Part shown: piece by piece, positions 43,918 to 52,288 of the stretch | Numbering within the stretch: position 1 is the stretch's first letter | Layout of the letters: each line of letters opens with the position of its first letter | NCBI RefSeq assembly: GCF_963675815.1 | Contig: NZ_OY776575.1 | Coordinates: 62,001 to 126,000 of the forward strand | Reading direction: 5' to 3' | DNA length: 64,000 bases | DNA from: an uncultured Desulfuromusa sp. | Lineage (GTDB): Bacteria > Desulfobacterota > Desulfuromonadia > Desulfuromonadales > Geopsychrobacteraceae | The notes under the pieces: generated by a model | What the model saw: the letters and a program-made list of their open reading frames with translations, nothing else | What the model was told of the DNA's origin: nothing | Databases searched by the model: none | Made by a program: the position numbers and the translations under genes

Positions 43918-44070
43918 TTATCTAAAAGCGCTTTCAGCGGCTTGATCATATGTAATATCTTCTTTCGTGATTATCCAGTATTTACTGCGATATCCATAAA
44001 GATGATTTTCAAGATTTTTTTGTTTTTATGCATTTTTAAGTAATCCTTGAGGATCTTGGGCAAGGTTGTC
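43918..44070 (-). pseudogene. Possible relic of an unknown gene
   Basis: One minus-strand frame reads DNLAQDPQGLLKNA, a stop, then ENHLYGYRSKYWIITKED and a few more residues before a terminal stop. The amino-acid mix looks protein-like on both sides of the internal stop. I do not recognise the family; it may be chance. Confidence 0.3.
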
Positions 44071-44132
44071 TGATTGACATCCTACGGTCGGCGACACCTC
44101 AAATGAGATATCAAGAAACATACTAATAACTT

Positions 44133-44163
44133 GTTCCGCCGACTGCGTCGGCGGAATCGCGGC
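44133..44163 (+). repeat. 31-bp palindrome-containing direct repeat, copy A
   Basis: Identical to 45197-45227. The core TTCCGCCGAC-TGC-GTCGGCGGAA is a perfect 10-bp-arm palindrome, followed in both copies by TCGCGGC. The two copies flank the HNH gene in direct orientation, 1064 bp apart. Confidence 0.9.
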
Positions 44164-44255
44164 ACTGGACCCGACACCGTGAACACCACAATCAAGCTAC
44201 GCTTGCTCGCGCTGCCCACGGCGCGGGTCAGCGCCGCGATTAGCTTCCCGAGAGA

Positions 44256-45125
44256 ATGGCCATGTATTGTATTTATTTAGATGAAGACGTAGATAAAAAA
44301 GATATGAATCGGGAGCATATCATCCCCTTATCATTGGGCGGGGCTAACGGTTTCGAAATTCACGTTGATTCACAAACCAATGCAGACATGGGTTCGGATG
44401 TTGATGCTGCAATCGCTAATGACTTTTTCATTTCATTTCCAAGGCGTGAATACGACGCGAGAGGTCACTCTAATAAGCAGCCTTTCCCGATCGCTAAGAG
44501 ATCAAAGCTAGTCTCCTCAGATAAGCCTGTTCAAATCGCTTTTAAAAAAGAAAAAATTGAGGTTTATTCGCCAATTGATCGTCGAATCCTAGATGAAAGT
44601 GAAGTGGCAGGCGAGACTTTCCAAAGTACATTTAAATTAGATCCGTATTCTCGAATGAGATTTACAGCAAAGGTAGCGCTATCTGCTGGTTATTTCATCT
44701 ATGGTGATTTGTTTAGAAACAACGTAAAACATAATGAAATACGTATGCTAATGCGTTTTGATCGAAGTACGGCAGACCGAGAGGATTTTGAAGGCTTTGA
44801 GACGAAAGGCTGGTTTTGGCCTTTTACAGTTGAAGAAAAAGACAAGAATGATCATCAGCTCTATCAGTTCTTGGCAAGTCATCTGGAAAGCTCGTTCGTT
44901 TTAGCAATTCCAGGACCATCCAACCTGGGATTGATTGTTGGAATTCTTGGCCAGGTTGCAGGAATCATTAACTGCCCAGCAAAAACTGATGATTTCCCAT
45001 TCGAGAATGACCATGACTTAGGTCATCTAGTCTCAACAAAGAATGGGAAAATGACGAGAATGTCTTATAGAGAACTGGCAAAAAATGCTGCAAATGCAAA
45101 CGGTCTGGATATACCAGAAAGCTAA
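44256..45125 (+). CDS. HNH-type nuclease-like protein
   Basis: A 289-residue protein whose N-terminus has an HNH-like core: a Cys at residue 5, NREHIIPLSLGG (about 19-30) and, further on, the QTNADMGSDVDAA stretch typical of HNH proteins. The remaining 200 residues, with aromatic-rich strands (RFTAKVALSAGYFIYGDLF), are unrecognised. A second ATG at 44262 is an alternative start. It lies between identical 31-bp GC-rich repeats, with GC-rich flanks unlike the surrounding AT-rich DNA, suggesting acquisition as a unit. A defence or mobile-element role is plausible but unproven. Confidence 0.75.
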   Translation: MAMYCIYLDEDVDKKDMNREHIIPLSLGGANGFEIHVDSQTNADMGSDVDAAIANDFFISFPRREYDARGHSNKQPFPIAKRSKLVSSDKPVQIAFKKEKIEVYSPIDRRILDESEVAGETFQSTFKLDPYSRMRFTAKVALSAGYFIYGDLFRNNVKHNEIRMLMRFDRSTADREDFEGFETKGWFWPFTVEEKDKNDHQLYQFLASHLESSFVLAIPGPSNLGLIVGILGQVAGIINCPAKTDDFPFENDHDLGHLVSTKNGKMTRMSYRELAKNAANANGLDIPES

Positions 45126-45196
45126 CAATCACAGTCACGGCGACGCCTACTCCATTGCGGCTTCGCCTCCATTCCGCAGCCGCGCGTGCTGTTGGC

Positions 45197-45227
45197 GTTC
45201 CGCCGACTGCGTCGGCGGAATCGCGGC
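45197..45227 (+). repeat. 31-bp palindrome-containing direct repeat, copy B
   Basis: Second exact copy of the element at 44133-44163, downstream of the HNH gene. Confidence 0.9.
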
Positions 45228-45266
45228 GCTGACTTCGTCCAGCACCTTGCCCCGTCGCCTTTCGCC

Positions 45267-45334
45267 GGAACAAGGGGACAAAAGGGGACAGGCTACTTTA
45301 GGAACAAGGGGACAAAAGGGGACAGGCTACTTTA
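45267..45334 (+). repeat. Tandem 34-bp repeat, two exact copies
   Basis: Units 45267-45300 and 45301-45334 are identical and each contains GGGGACAAAAGGGGACAGG followed by CTACTTTA. GGGGACAGGCTACTTT-type phrases are, from memory, frequently seen beside RAYT transposases in deltaproteobacteria; CTAC is the complement of the GTAG mark of REP elements. Confidence 0.9.
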
Positions 45335-45462
45335 TAAAGACGTAAACAGGGTCGGACCAAGCTAACTAGTTAAAATCAAAAGGATTATGTCCAAAATGAG
45401 GTAGTTTTTCGGTCTTAAATGCACCTTTTTACTGCTAAAAAACAAACTTTAAGGAAACTGAT

Positions 45463-45780
45463 GTGGCTAGAGCTAATCGACATCATATACCTGGTCAGGT
45501 CTGGCATATTACTCACCGGTGCCACAAGAGAGAGTTTTTACTTAAGTTCTCAAAGGATAGAAGCCGTTGGATGCATTGGCTATTTGAAGCGAAAAAACGC
45601 TACAAACTTCAAATTCTTAATTTTGTGGTGACTTCCAACCATACCCATTTACTGGTTGTCGACAGTGACAAGGATGTTATTCCAAACAGCCTTCAGCTAA
45701 TTGCCGGCAGAACAGCTCAAGAGTTCAATAAACGAAAAAAACGTAAAGGTGCTTTTGGGGATGATCGCTACCAAAAGGAG
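45463..45780 (+). pseudogene. Truncated REP-associated tyrosine transposase (RAYT, Y1/HUH family)
   Basis: The first 106 codons (GTG start, AAGGA upstream) encode the N-terminal half of a RAYT: MARANRHHIPGQVWHIT, then VTSNHTHLLVV with the HUH histidine pair, then LIAGRTAQEFN and GAFGDDRYQKE. Complete relatives continue with about 100 further residues including a conserved YIDLNMVRAG block, absent here. The reading frame remains open to 46020 but only through GGGGTCAAA repeats and antisense to the next gene. Typical relatives have Tyr where this one has Phe in QEFN, possibly a second lesion. Judged inactive. Confidence 0.88.
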
Positions 45781-45805
45781 TTTGGGGTCAAAGTTTGGGG
45801 TCAAA
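45781..45805 (+). repeat. 12-bp direct repeat at the RAYT break point
   Basis: TTTGGGGTCAAA occurs at 45781-45792 and again at 45794-45805, exactly where RAYT homology stops. It looks like an element end or a recombination scar. Confidence 0.75.
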
Positions 45806-45894
45806 TCTGCCTTTGGCTTTTAGCGGTGCTTTTGAAACAGCTTAAAGAAGTGCCATTCCTGATAAGTCCACTGATTTTGCAGATAAAGAACTTT

Positions 45895-47400
45895 CTACAT
45901 ACCCGGGAGATCAAGCCCGCCATAGCCGGAAAGGAACCCTTTGATCTTTGCGGCGATCTGTTCAACCCCGCCACTCTCTTCACTTTCGATGTTGAGGGGC
46001 AGTTGGGGATCATGGAGTGATTTGCGTAGCAGCGCCCAGCCATGACCGGCTGTTGCATCGCAGGTGACGTGCACCCCTTCGTAGTTGTTCGGTGTCAGGC
46101 TCCAGCCTTCAGTCTTTGCAGCAAATGCGGCGAAATCCTCTAATACTTTATCGGCATAGGGACTGAAGTCAGCAACTTTGATTTTTGGGCGAAATTCTTT
46201 GGCCTCGGCAGGTTCGGGTAAGTCGGCAATAAGTTCATCGATAGTTCCTTTGCCCGACATATTGAGCTGGGCAATTTTGATCAGGATTTTGGCGATCTGG
46301 TAGGCGCCATCATCAAGAAAATAATTCTCTTTCAAAGCCCCGTGACCGGAAGTTTCAAGGGCCAACCAGGACTCATTTCCGGTCCCGTTAAGGCGAATTG
46401 CTTCGTTGATGACGTTTCGGTAGCCGCGCTGAAAACGGTGGTGTTGACCGCCAAGTTTTTGTTCGATCCACCATTTAAGACCTGTTGACGTTACCGAGTC
46501 GGTGACAATGACCGATCCGGGATGTTGTTCAAGAACGATAGTCGCCATCAGGGCAATAAAACGGTTGCGGTTGATGGGGGTTCCGTTTTTATCAACAGCA
46601 CCGGCGCGATCAACGTCGGTGTCAAAAATAATTCCAAAGTCAGCACCATTGGTTTTAACCGCGTTTATGATGGCGGCCATGGCTTCGGGATCTTCAGGGT
46701 TGGGAATATGGTTTGGAAACATCCCATCTGCTTCCAGAAACTGGCTTCCAGTGGTATCTGCTCCGAGGGGTTGAAGAACCTTGCTCACAAAAAAGCCACC
46801 AGCGCCGTTTCCGGCATCAACGACAATTTTTAACCCATCCAGTGGTGTGTCGCTCCCGGTTCCGTTACGGATAATCTTGACAAGGTGAGCGGTATAATCA
46901 TCCATCAGATTAATGGTTGTAGCATTAACGGTTGGTGCGTTGGTGAATTCACCAACGTTGGCTGCCTTGGTGAGTATTTTGGTGATGTCTTGTTTTTCCA
47001 GACCCCCTGCAGCGGTGAAAAATTTCATCCCATTGCGATTGAACGGCAAGTGGCTGGCGGTCAACATGATTGAGCCATCGTAGCAGTGGTTCTCGAAAAC
47101 GGTCGACATGAACATGGCTGGAGTGGAAGCGAGACCTGAGTCGAATACCGTCACTCCTGCAGATACCAATCCTTGAAAAATAGAAGTTTTGATCTGCTGG
47201 GCAGAAATTCGAGAATCGTTACCGACAGCAACTTTTAGCTCATTGGACGGCTTGCCAAGCTGCTCCGAAAGCCACTGAGCAAATGCGAAGCCGATGGAGC
47301 GGACAATCGGATCCTGTAGTGTGATTGGTTGCCCTGCGACTCCGGCAACTGCAACTCCGCGGATATCACTTCCATTTTGTAATTTCAGCCATTGTTCCAT
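45895..47400 (-). CDS. Phosphomannomutase/phosphoglucomutase family protein
   Basis: A 501-residue alpha-D-phosphohexomutase-like enzyme. Phosphoserine loop TASHLPFNRNGMKFF (about residue 114) and metal loop DTDVDRAGAVD (about residue 259) are intact; the sugar loop is the variant ETSGHGALKENYFLDDGAY. The C-terminal phosphate loop is not the usual RKSGTEP but LLRKSLHDPQLPLNIE, as in a diverged branch also seen with plant-type members. It differs strongly from the paralogue at 14977. Its 3' end abuts the RAYT relic, but the stop codon appears native. A fragment of a relative lies at 43481. Confidence 0.88.
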   Translation of the reverse strand: MEQWLKLQNGSDIRGVAVAGVAGQPITLQDPIVRSIGFAFAQWLSEQLGKPSNELKVAVGNDSRISAQQIKTSIFQGLVSAGVTVFDSGLASTPAMFMSTVFENHCYDGSIMLTASHLPFNRNGMKFFTAAGGLEKQDITKILTKAANVGEFTNAPTVNATTINLMDDYTAHLVKIIRNGTGSDTPLDGLKIVVDAGNGAGGFFVSKVLQPLGADTTGSQFLEADGMFPNHIPNPEDPEAMAAIINAVKTNGADFGIIFDTDVDRAGAVDKNGTPINRNRFIALMATIVLEQHPGSVIVTDSVTSTGLKWWIEQKLGGQHHRFQRGYRNVINEAIRLNGTGNESWLALETSGHGALKENYFLDDGAYQIAKILIKIAQLNMSGKGTIDELIADLPEPAEAKEFRPKIKVADFSPYADKVLEDFAAFAAKTEGWSLTPNNYEGVHVTCDATAGHGWALLRKSLHDPQLPLNIESEESGGVEQIAAKIKGFLSGYGGLDLPGM

Positions 47401-47492
47401 TGGAAAACCCTTTATTGAAAAAAAGAGAATATTGAGCAGTGCATTGGATAATAACGTAACTTTAAGGGAGTTTAAAGGGGCTGTTGCTTACC

Positions 47493-47526
47493 AAAAAAGC
47501 GTCCCACAAATGTGGCACGCTTTTTT
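47493..47526 (-). terminator. Intrinsic terminator after the helicase gene
   Basis: Symmetrical hairpin of AAAAAAGCG and CGCTTTTTT arms with a CCACA/TGTGG extension across one mismatch; on the minus strand it ends in a T-run. Lies 26 bp past the helicase stop codon. Confidence 0.85.
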
Positions 47527-47551
47527 AAACGATCATGGTCTCAAAGAGTGT

Positions 47552-49306
47552 TTATTTCTCTCTTTTTCGCCGGCTTGTCGTTGGCTTCTGGGGACGGGAA
47601 CCGTATTTCTTGAGGCCGGAACTTCCTTTACCAAACTTCCTCCGTTTGGAAAAATCATTCGCAGAGGATTTATATGAACCTGAGTCCGGACTGATTTGCA
47701 GCTGTTCGTCACAAACCCACACGGCCTTCAATTTATGCAATACATCCTGCGAAAGATTTTTTGGGAGATCAACCAGACTGAACTGATCAAATAGGCGAAT
47801 CCGGCCAATATCTCGGCTGTTAAGTTTGCCTTCGTTGCTGATTGCGCCAACAATATTCCCAGGCTCTACACCATGCTTACGACCGACTTCAATGCGATAG
47901 GCTTGCATTTGTTCGTCGCTAGTTTTTCTTTCGCGTCTTGGTCTCTCTTTTCGTTCCGAACGTTCAGCGGGAACGTCTTCGATAAACTGTTCTTCAGGGT
48001 TTAAAGGGCGTTCTTTCTGCAGTAAATAAGCGAGAGTTGCTGCTATCTTGCGATGGCCGACATCATACTCGCTTTGATACTGATCGATTAAATCTTCAAA
48101 AAACTCCATGTCCTCAGACTCCATTGCTGTGGAGATCTGTTCTTTGAACTGATTGATACGCCGATCGGTTATGTCTTTACGACTAGGTAAAGCCATAGCT
48201 TTTATCGGTTGCCGAGTTGCTCTTTCAATTGCAGCAAGCATCCGCTTTTCTCGAGGAGCGACAAACAGTATCGCTTTGCCTTCGCGGCCTGCACGACCAG
48301 TACGTCCGATACGGTGGATGTAGGATTCCGTATCATAAGGGATGTCGTAATTAACGACATGACTGATGCGTTTGACATCCAGACCTCGTGCGGCAACGTC
48401 AGTTGCAACGACAATATCGAGAGAACCATCTTTTAATCGCTCAACGGTTTTTTCCCGCAACATCTGGGTCATGTCGCCGTTTAATGCCGCACTGGAAAAA
48501 CCGCGTGCTTCCAGTTTTTCAGCCAGATCGACCGTGGCCACTTTGGTGCGGACAAAAATCAGCATACCATCAATTTCTTCAGCTTCCAGGATACGGGTCA
48601 AGGCGTCAAGCTTGTGGAGTCCTTTGACTTGCCAGAATCTTTGTGAAATTTTATCTACAGTGGACGTCTTACTCTTAATGCGAATTTCCAGCGGGTTCTG
48701 TAGATGCTTGCGTGCAATAGTCAGAACTTCCTTTGGCATTGTTGCTGAGAACAAGGCGGTTTGACGGCCTTCCGGAGCATGTTCAAGGATTTGTTCCACC
48801 TCTTCGATAAACCCCATTTTTAACATTTCATCAGCTTCATCAATCACGACACAACTCAGTTTGTCGAGTTTCAAGGTTTTGCGACGTAAATGATCCTGGA
48901 TTCTTCCCGGAGTCCCGACCACAGCCTGAACACCACGTTCTAATTGTCGTAACTGTTGCCCCATATTCTGACCACCGTAAACAGGTAAAACCTGAAACCC
49001 TTTTAGATGCCGGGCGTAGGTCTGCATTGCTTCTGCAACCTGCAGAGCCAACTCTCTGGTTGGTGTCAGTACCAAGATCTGTGGAGCTTTTAACTTTGGA
49101 TTAAGACGGCTGAGCAGTGGCAGTGAGAACGCAGCTGTTTTTCCTGTCCCGGTCTGTGCCTGACCCAATAGATCACGTCCTTCCAACAATGGTGGAATGC
49201 TTTGGGATTGAATTGGTGTGGGCGTTTCATAGCCTATTTCTTTAATAACTTTAAAAACATTCGGTGCGAGTTGTAGTTCTTTGAATGTAAGTGTTTGTTC
49301 AGACAT
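47552..49306 (-). CDS. DEAD-box ATP-dependent RNA helicase (DeaD/CsdA-like)
   Basis: A 584-residue RNA helicase for ribosome assembly and RNA unwinding, often cold-induced. Motifs in order: Q-motif FKELQLAPNVFKVIKEIGY, AQTGTGKT (about 52), PTRELALQ, TPGR, VIDEADEM, FSATMP, and HRIGRTGRAGREG. After a basic/acidic linker (about 450-490) there is a C-terminal DbpA-type RNA-binding domain (YRIEVGRKHGVEPGNIVGAI) and a short basic Arg/Lys-rich tail. AGGAT precedes the start. The 165-bp leader to the next gene is gene-free. Confidence 0.95.
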   Translation of the reverse strand: MSEQTLTFKELQLAPNVFKVIKEIGYETPTPIQSQSIPPLLEGRDLLGQAQTGTGKTAAFSLPLLSRLNPKLKAPQILVLTPTRELALQVAEAMQTYARHLKGFQVLPVYGGQNMGQQLRQLERGVQAVVGTPGRIQDHLRRKTLKLDKLSCVVIDEADEMLKMGFIEEVEQILEHAPEGRQTALFSATMPKEVLTIARKHLQNPLEIRIKSKTSTVDKISQRFWQVKGLHKLDALTRILEAEEIDGMLIFVRTKVATVDLAEKLEARGFSSAALNGDMTQMLREKTVERLKDGSLDIVVATDVAARGLDVKRISHVVNYDIPYDTESYIHRIGRTGRAGREGKAILFVAPREKRMLAAIERATRQPIKAMALPSRKDITDRRINQFKEQISTAMESEDMEFFEDLIDQYQSEYDVGHRKIAATLAYLLQKERPLNPEEQFIEDVPAERSERKERPRRERKTSDEQMQAYRIEVGRKHGVEPGNIVGAISNEGKLNSRDIGRIRLFDQFSLVDLPKNLSQDVLHKLKAVWVCDEQLQISPDSGSYKSSANDFSKRRKFGKGSSGLKKYGSRPQKPTTSRRKREK

Positions 49307-49471
49307 GTATATCCTGTCGTTGAGTCAAAGCTGATTTCTTAAGAAAAAGAGACGCACAATAGCCTGTTTATGAATTATGTGCCAGCTATTTCTGTTTTAG
49401 TTCTGATGTTGAAACTTTATGAAAGGTTTAAATATAACGGTGAAAGAAGTGTTTGGTTTATTGATTAAAAG

Positions 49472-49768
49472 CTAAAGAACCTCTTTTTCAACATCGAGAA
49501 GTTTTGAAAGCGGGATCTGTAGTGCTTTAGATATTCTGAAAAGACTGGAGAGGGTCAGGTTTGTTGTTTCTCCTGATTCGATGCGTTGGAATTGGCGTAT
49601 TGAAAGATCAAAATCCTCCATTTGTTCCTGAGTCAGCCCCCGTTCTTTTCTAAGCCGAAGAATTTTATGCCGGAGGAGCAAAGAAAATTGACTGTAGTCA
49701 TCATAGTAGAGACTGTTTTTGTTGATTCCGCGAATTTTGATAGAAGTCATATTTAATTTATATGACAT
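49472..49768 (-). CDS. XRE-family helix-turn-helix regulator
   Basis: A 98-residue DNA-binding protein. The HTH lies at about 33-88 (LRHKILRLRKERGLTQEQM, then FQRIESGETTNLTLSSLFRI). An N-terminal extension of about 28 residues has no known function. The start at 49768 has AAGGA six bases upstream. No toxin, phage or restriction partner is adjacent. A 21-bp palindrome 13 bp upstream of its start codon is a likely autoregulatory site. Confidence 0.87.
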   Translation of the reverse strand: MSYKLNMTSIKIRGINKNSLYYDDYSQFSLLLRHKILRLRKERGLTQEQMEDFDLSIRQFQRIESGETTNLTLSSLFRISKALQIPLSKLLDVEKEVL

Positions 49769-49781
49769 TATTTTCCTTTAC

Positions 49782-49802
49782 ATGCCACGACATGTATGGC
49801 AT
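49782..49802. promoter_or_regulatory. Likely XRE operator palindrome
   Basis: ATGCCA (49782-49787) and TGGCAT (49797-49802) form perfect arms around a 9-base centre, just upstream of the XRE start codon. The rest of the 287-bp gap to the chemoreceptor is AT-rich with nothing else recognised. Confidence 0.5.
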
Positions 49803-50055
49803 AAGTTTAATAATGAAAATATAATATTAATAATGATAAATCTTTATGGCGCATTTTATTTAACTATTTAATGTTTCTTCTTTTTTAATTTGTAATTTAT
49901 TTAAGTTGTAAGTCCCTGTGAGATAATAAAAAAATAATTATAACATATTTCGTTATATTTTTTGTGTGGAAATACAAGTTCCAGGAATGTTAAGAACGTC
50001 TTTATGTAGAAAATTAGATATATATAATTCATGAATGATCATGAGAGGAAAGAAG

Positions 50056-52248
50056 ATGTTTGACAACCTGAAAATCTCGAAAAAAATGTTTTTACTGTCT
50101 GGAATTATTTTAGGTTTGCTTTTGATCGTTCTGATTGTCGGAATGTATGGAATGGACAAGTCGGTCAAAAGTGGACGCAGGGTCACAGAAAGTGAGGCAC
50201 TGATCAGCAAATTATCACAGCTGGAGATTGATCATCTGAATTGGGCTGGACAAGTTGCCGTTTTTCTCAGTGATGACAACGTGAATAATCTGTCAGTGCA
50301 GGTCGATCATAAATTATGCGGATTTGGAAAATGGTATTATGGCGAAGGTCGACGGCAAGCTGAGCTGATGATTCCTGAAATTGCTGCTGATCTTAGGGCT
50401 CTCGAAGAGCCGCATAAGTTGTTGCACGATACGGCCAAAAAGATCAAGGCAGCTTACCGGCCGGCTGACCTTGAGCTTCCTGAATTTTTAATTGAAAAAG
50501 AGGTTGATCATCTGAGCTGGGCTTTTAAAGTGCAGATGGCCATATTAGCGAAACAGCAGGGTGTTGATGTTCAATTTGATCACAAACAATGCAGCCTCGG
50601 GAAATATATCTATAGTAACGAAGGCCGTAAAGCTGCGGCTGAAAATCCTGAGCTGGCAAAAGTTTTCAACGATCTGGAAGAGCCACACAAAATGTTGCAT
50701 CAGCATGGAGCCAGAATCAACGAACTGCTGCAATCGGGCCGCTTTGATGCTGCGACCACATATTTTTCCCAACAAGCAGTTCCGACTCTTCTCCAAGTGC
50801 GAAACCTTGTTGGTGCTGCTGTAGAAGTTGCAAAAGAGGCTGTCAAGGGAAAACAGGCAGCTGAAAACATTTATCTGACGGAAAGCAGAGAACATCTTCA
50901 GGTTGTACAAAAGCGACTGACAAGCATCAGAAAAAAAGCTGAAGCGTATGCTGCGGAAGAAGCTTCAGCGAATGTAAGGACAGTTAAAATTCAAAACAGC
51001 ACAGTTGTCGGTATTGGCATTCTGGCTTTATTGCTCGGAATCGGTATCGCCGTTATCATCAGTCGGTCATTAGCCGGACCGATGCGCAGTGCAGTCAAAA
51101 TGTTGGGTCAGCTTGAAAAAGGACATTTGAGTGAGCGTTTACATTTGCAGCGGAAAGATGAAATTGGACAGATGGCGGATTCGATGGATAATTTTGCCGA
51201 TTCGTTGCAAACGGAAGTGGTGGATTCACTGCAAAAATTGGCTGCCGGAGATCTGACTTTTGAAGTCACTCCACGGGATGACCAGGATGTACTGCGGGGA
51301 AGCCTGAAGCAACTTGGGAATGATCTGAATGAGATCATGGCACAAATTCAGGTTGCAGGTAGAGAAATTACTCTGGCTTCAGATCAGGTTGCAGATTCCA
51401 GTCAAACTCTTTCCCAGGGAGCGACCGAGCAGGCAGCATCACTGGAAGAAATTTCCGCCTCTTTGCATCAAACCTCGTCTCAAACGACCCTCAATGCTGA
51501 TAATGCGACCCAGGCTAATGGTTTGTCTCGGGAGACCAAGGCTGCAGCTGATAAAGGGAGTGCGCAAATGCAGTCCATGGTCGCTTCGATGAGTGAAATT
51601 AACGAAGCAGGCCAAAATATTTCAAAAATTATTAAAACCATTGATGAAATTGCCTTTCAAACCAATCTGCTGGCTCTCAATGCCGCAGTTGAAGCAGCCC
51701 GTGCCGGACAGCATGGAAAAGGTTTTGCTGTCGTTGCCGAAGAAGTTCGCAATCTTGCAGCTCGTAGTGCCAAAGCCGCTGCAGAAACCGCAGAATTAAT
51801 TCAAGGATCTGTCGAAAAAACTGTACAAGGGACAACCATAGCTAACCAGACCTCTACAGCTTTACAGGAAATTGTTGTTGGTATCGGTAAAGTAACGGAT
51901 CTGGTTGCTGAAATAGCTGCTGCCAGCAAGGAACAAGCACTGGGCGTGGCTGAGATTAATCAGGGGATCAGTCAGATCGATATCGTAACCCAACAAAATA
52001 CCGCTACTGCCGAAGAGAGTGCTTCGGCTGCTGAAGAAATGTCAGGACAGGCCTCCCAGTTAAGTCACATGCTACAACGCTTTAAGCTGAAACCGGGACA
52101 AAATACATCTGCTGTTCATTATACAGCGACCACACTGCCGGAACAGGTCTCAGGAGAAGGGTGGGGAAACCATTCAGATAGTGGGAAAAAGCAACCCAAA
52201 GTTGAGCAGCAGATAGTTCTGGATGATGCTGAATTTGGTCGTTTTTGA
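50056..52248 (+). CDS. Methyl-accepting chemotaxis protein with tandem extracytoplasmic CZB domains
   Basis: A 730-residue chemoreceptor. TM1 is about 10-31, TM2 about 316-340, then HAMP (about 341-395) and a signalling domain with the hairpin tip IDEIAFQTNLLALNAAVEAA. Between the TM segments lie two copies of a zinc-binding CZB domain. First: His60 (HLNW), Cys88 (KLCGFGKW), His120 and His124. Second: His152 (HLSW), Cys179 (KQCSLGKY), His211 and His215. All ligands are conserved. CZB domains are usually cytoplasmic; here topology puts both in the periplasm. Start at 50056 chosen for GAGAGGA seven bases upstream. Confidence 0.93.
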   Translation: MFDNLKISKKMFLLSGIILGLLLIVLIVGMYGMDKSVKSGRRVTESEALISKLSQLEIDHLNWAGQVAVFLSDDNVNNLSVQVDHKLCGFGKWYYGEGRRQAELMIPEIAADLRALEEPHKLLHDTAKKIKAAYRPADLELPEFLIEKEVDHLSWAFKVQMAILAKQQGVDVQFDHKQCSLGKYIYSNEGRKAAAENPELAKVFNDLEEPHKMLHQHGARINELLQSGRFDAATTYFSQQAVPTLLQVRNLVGAAVEVAKEAVKGKQAAENIYLTESREHLQVVQKRLTSIRKKAEAYAAEEASANVRTVKIQNSTVVGIGILALLLGIGIAVIISRSLAGPMRSAVKMLGQLEKGHLSERLHLQRKDEIGQMADSMDNFADSLQTEVVDSLQKLAAGDLTFEVTPRDDQDVLRGSLKQLGNDLNEIMAQIQVAGREITLASDQVADSSQTLSQGATEQAASLEEISASLHQTSSQTTLNADNATQANGLSRETKAAADKGSAQMQSMVASMSEINEAGQNISKIIKTIDEIAFQTNLLALNAAVEAARAGQHGKGFAVVAEEVRNLAARSAKAAAETAELIQGSVEKTVQGTTIANQTSTALQEIVVGIGKVTDLVAEIAAASKEQALGVAEINQGISQIDIVTQQNTATAEESASAAEEMSGQASQLSHMLQRFKLKPGQNTSAVHYTATTLPEQVSGEGWGNHSDSGKKQPKVEQQIVLDDAEFGRF

Positions 52249-52288
52249 CATTGTTATGAATTGCTGAACTAAAATGAGGGGTTTGGGA

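Larger units (their letters stand above)
43250..44255. other. Gene-poor accessory stretch
   Basis: About 1 kb without a full-size gene. It holds, in order: 43250-43480, nothing recognisable; a phosphomannomutase relic (43481-43569); 43570-43767, nothing recognisable; a small promoter-ORF-terminator unit (43768-43905); a possible protein relic on the minus strand (43918-44070); and a GC-rich palindromic repeat (44133-44163) with GC-rich leader to the HNH gene. Composition switches from AT-rich to GC-rich at about 44130. Confidence 0.7.
45126..45462. other. Repeat-rich gene-free stretch
   Basis: Between the HNH gene and the RAYT relic. Contains a GC-rich tract with CTAC and imperfect palindromes (45126-45196), repeat copy B (45197-45227), the 34-bp tandem duplication (45267-45334) and an AT-rich leader to 45462. 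No ORF of note. Confidence 0.7.

Noticed and set aside
45126..45227. Possible integron attC site after the HNH gene (CTAACAA start, GC-rich dyad, GGCGTT)
   Set aside because: The R-prime core should read GTTRRRY; here it is GTTCCGC, the dyad arms match poorly, and no integrase is present in the window.
45267..45334. Short CRISPR array
   Set aside because: Only two directly abutting 34-bp units without spacers; no cas genes.
45781..46020. Continuation of the RAYT reading frame to 46020
   Set aside because: This part lacks RAYT features, runs through GGGGTCAAA repeats and is antisense to the intact phosphomannomutase C-terminus.
47294..47786. Plus-strand ORFs around 47.3-47.8 kb
   Set aside because: They mirror the N-terminus of the phosphomannomutase and C-terminus of the helicase on the other strand and have no recognisable domain.
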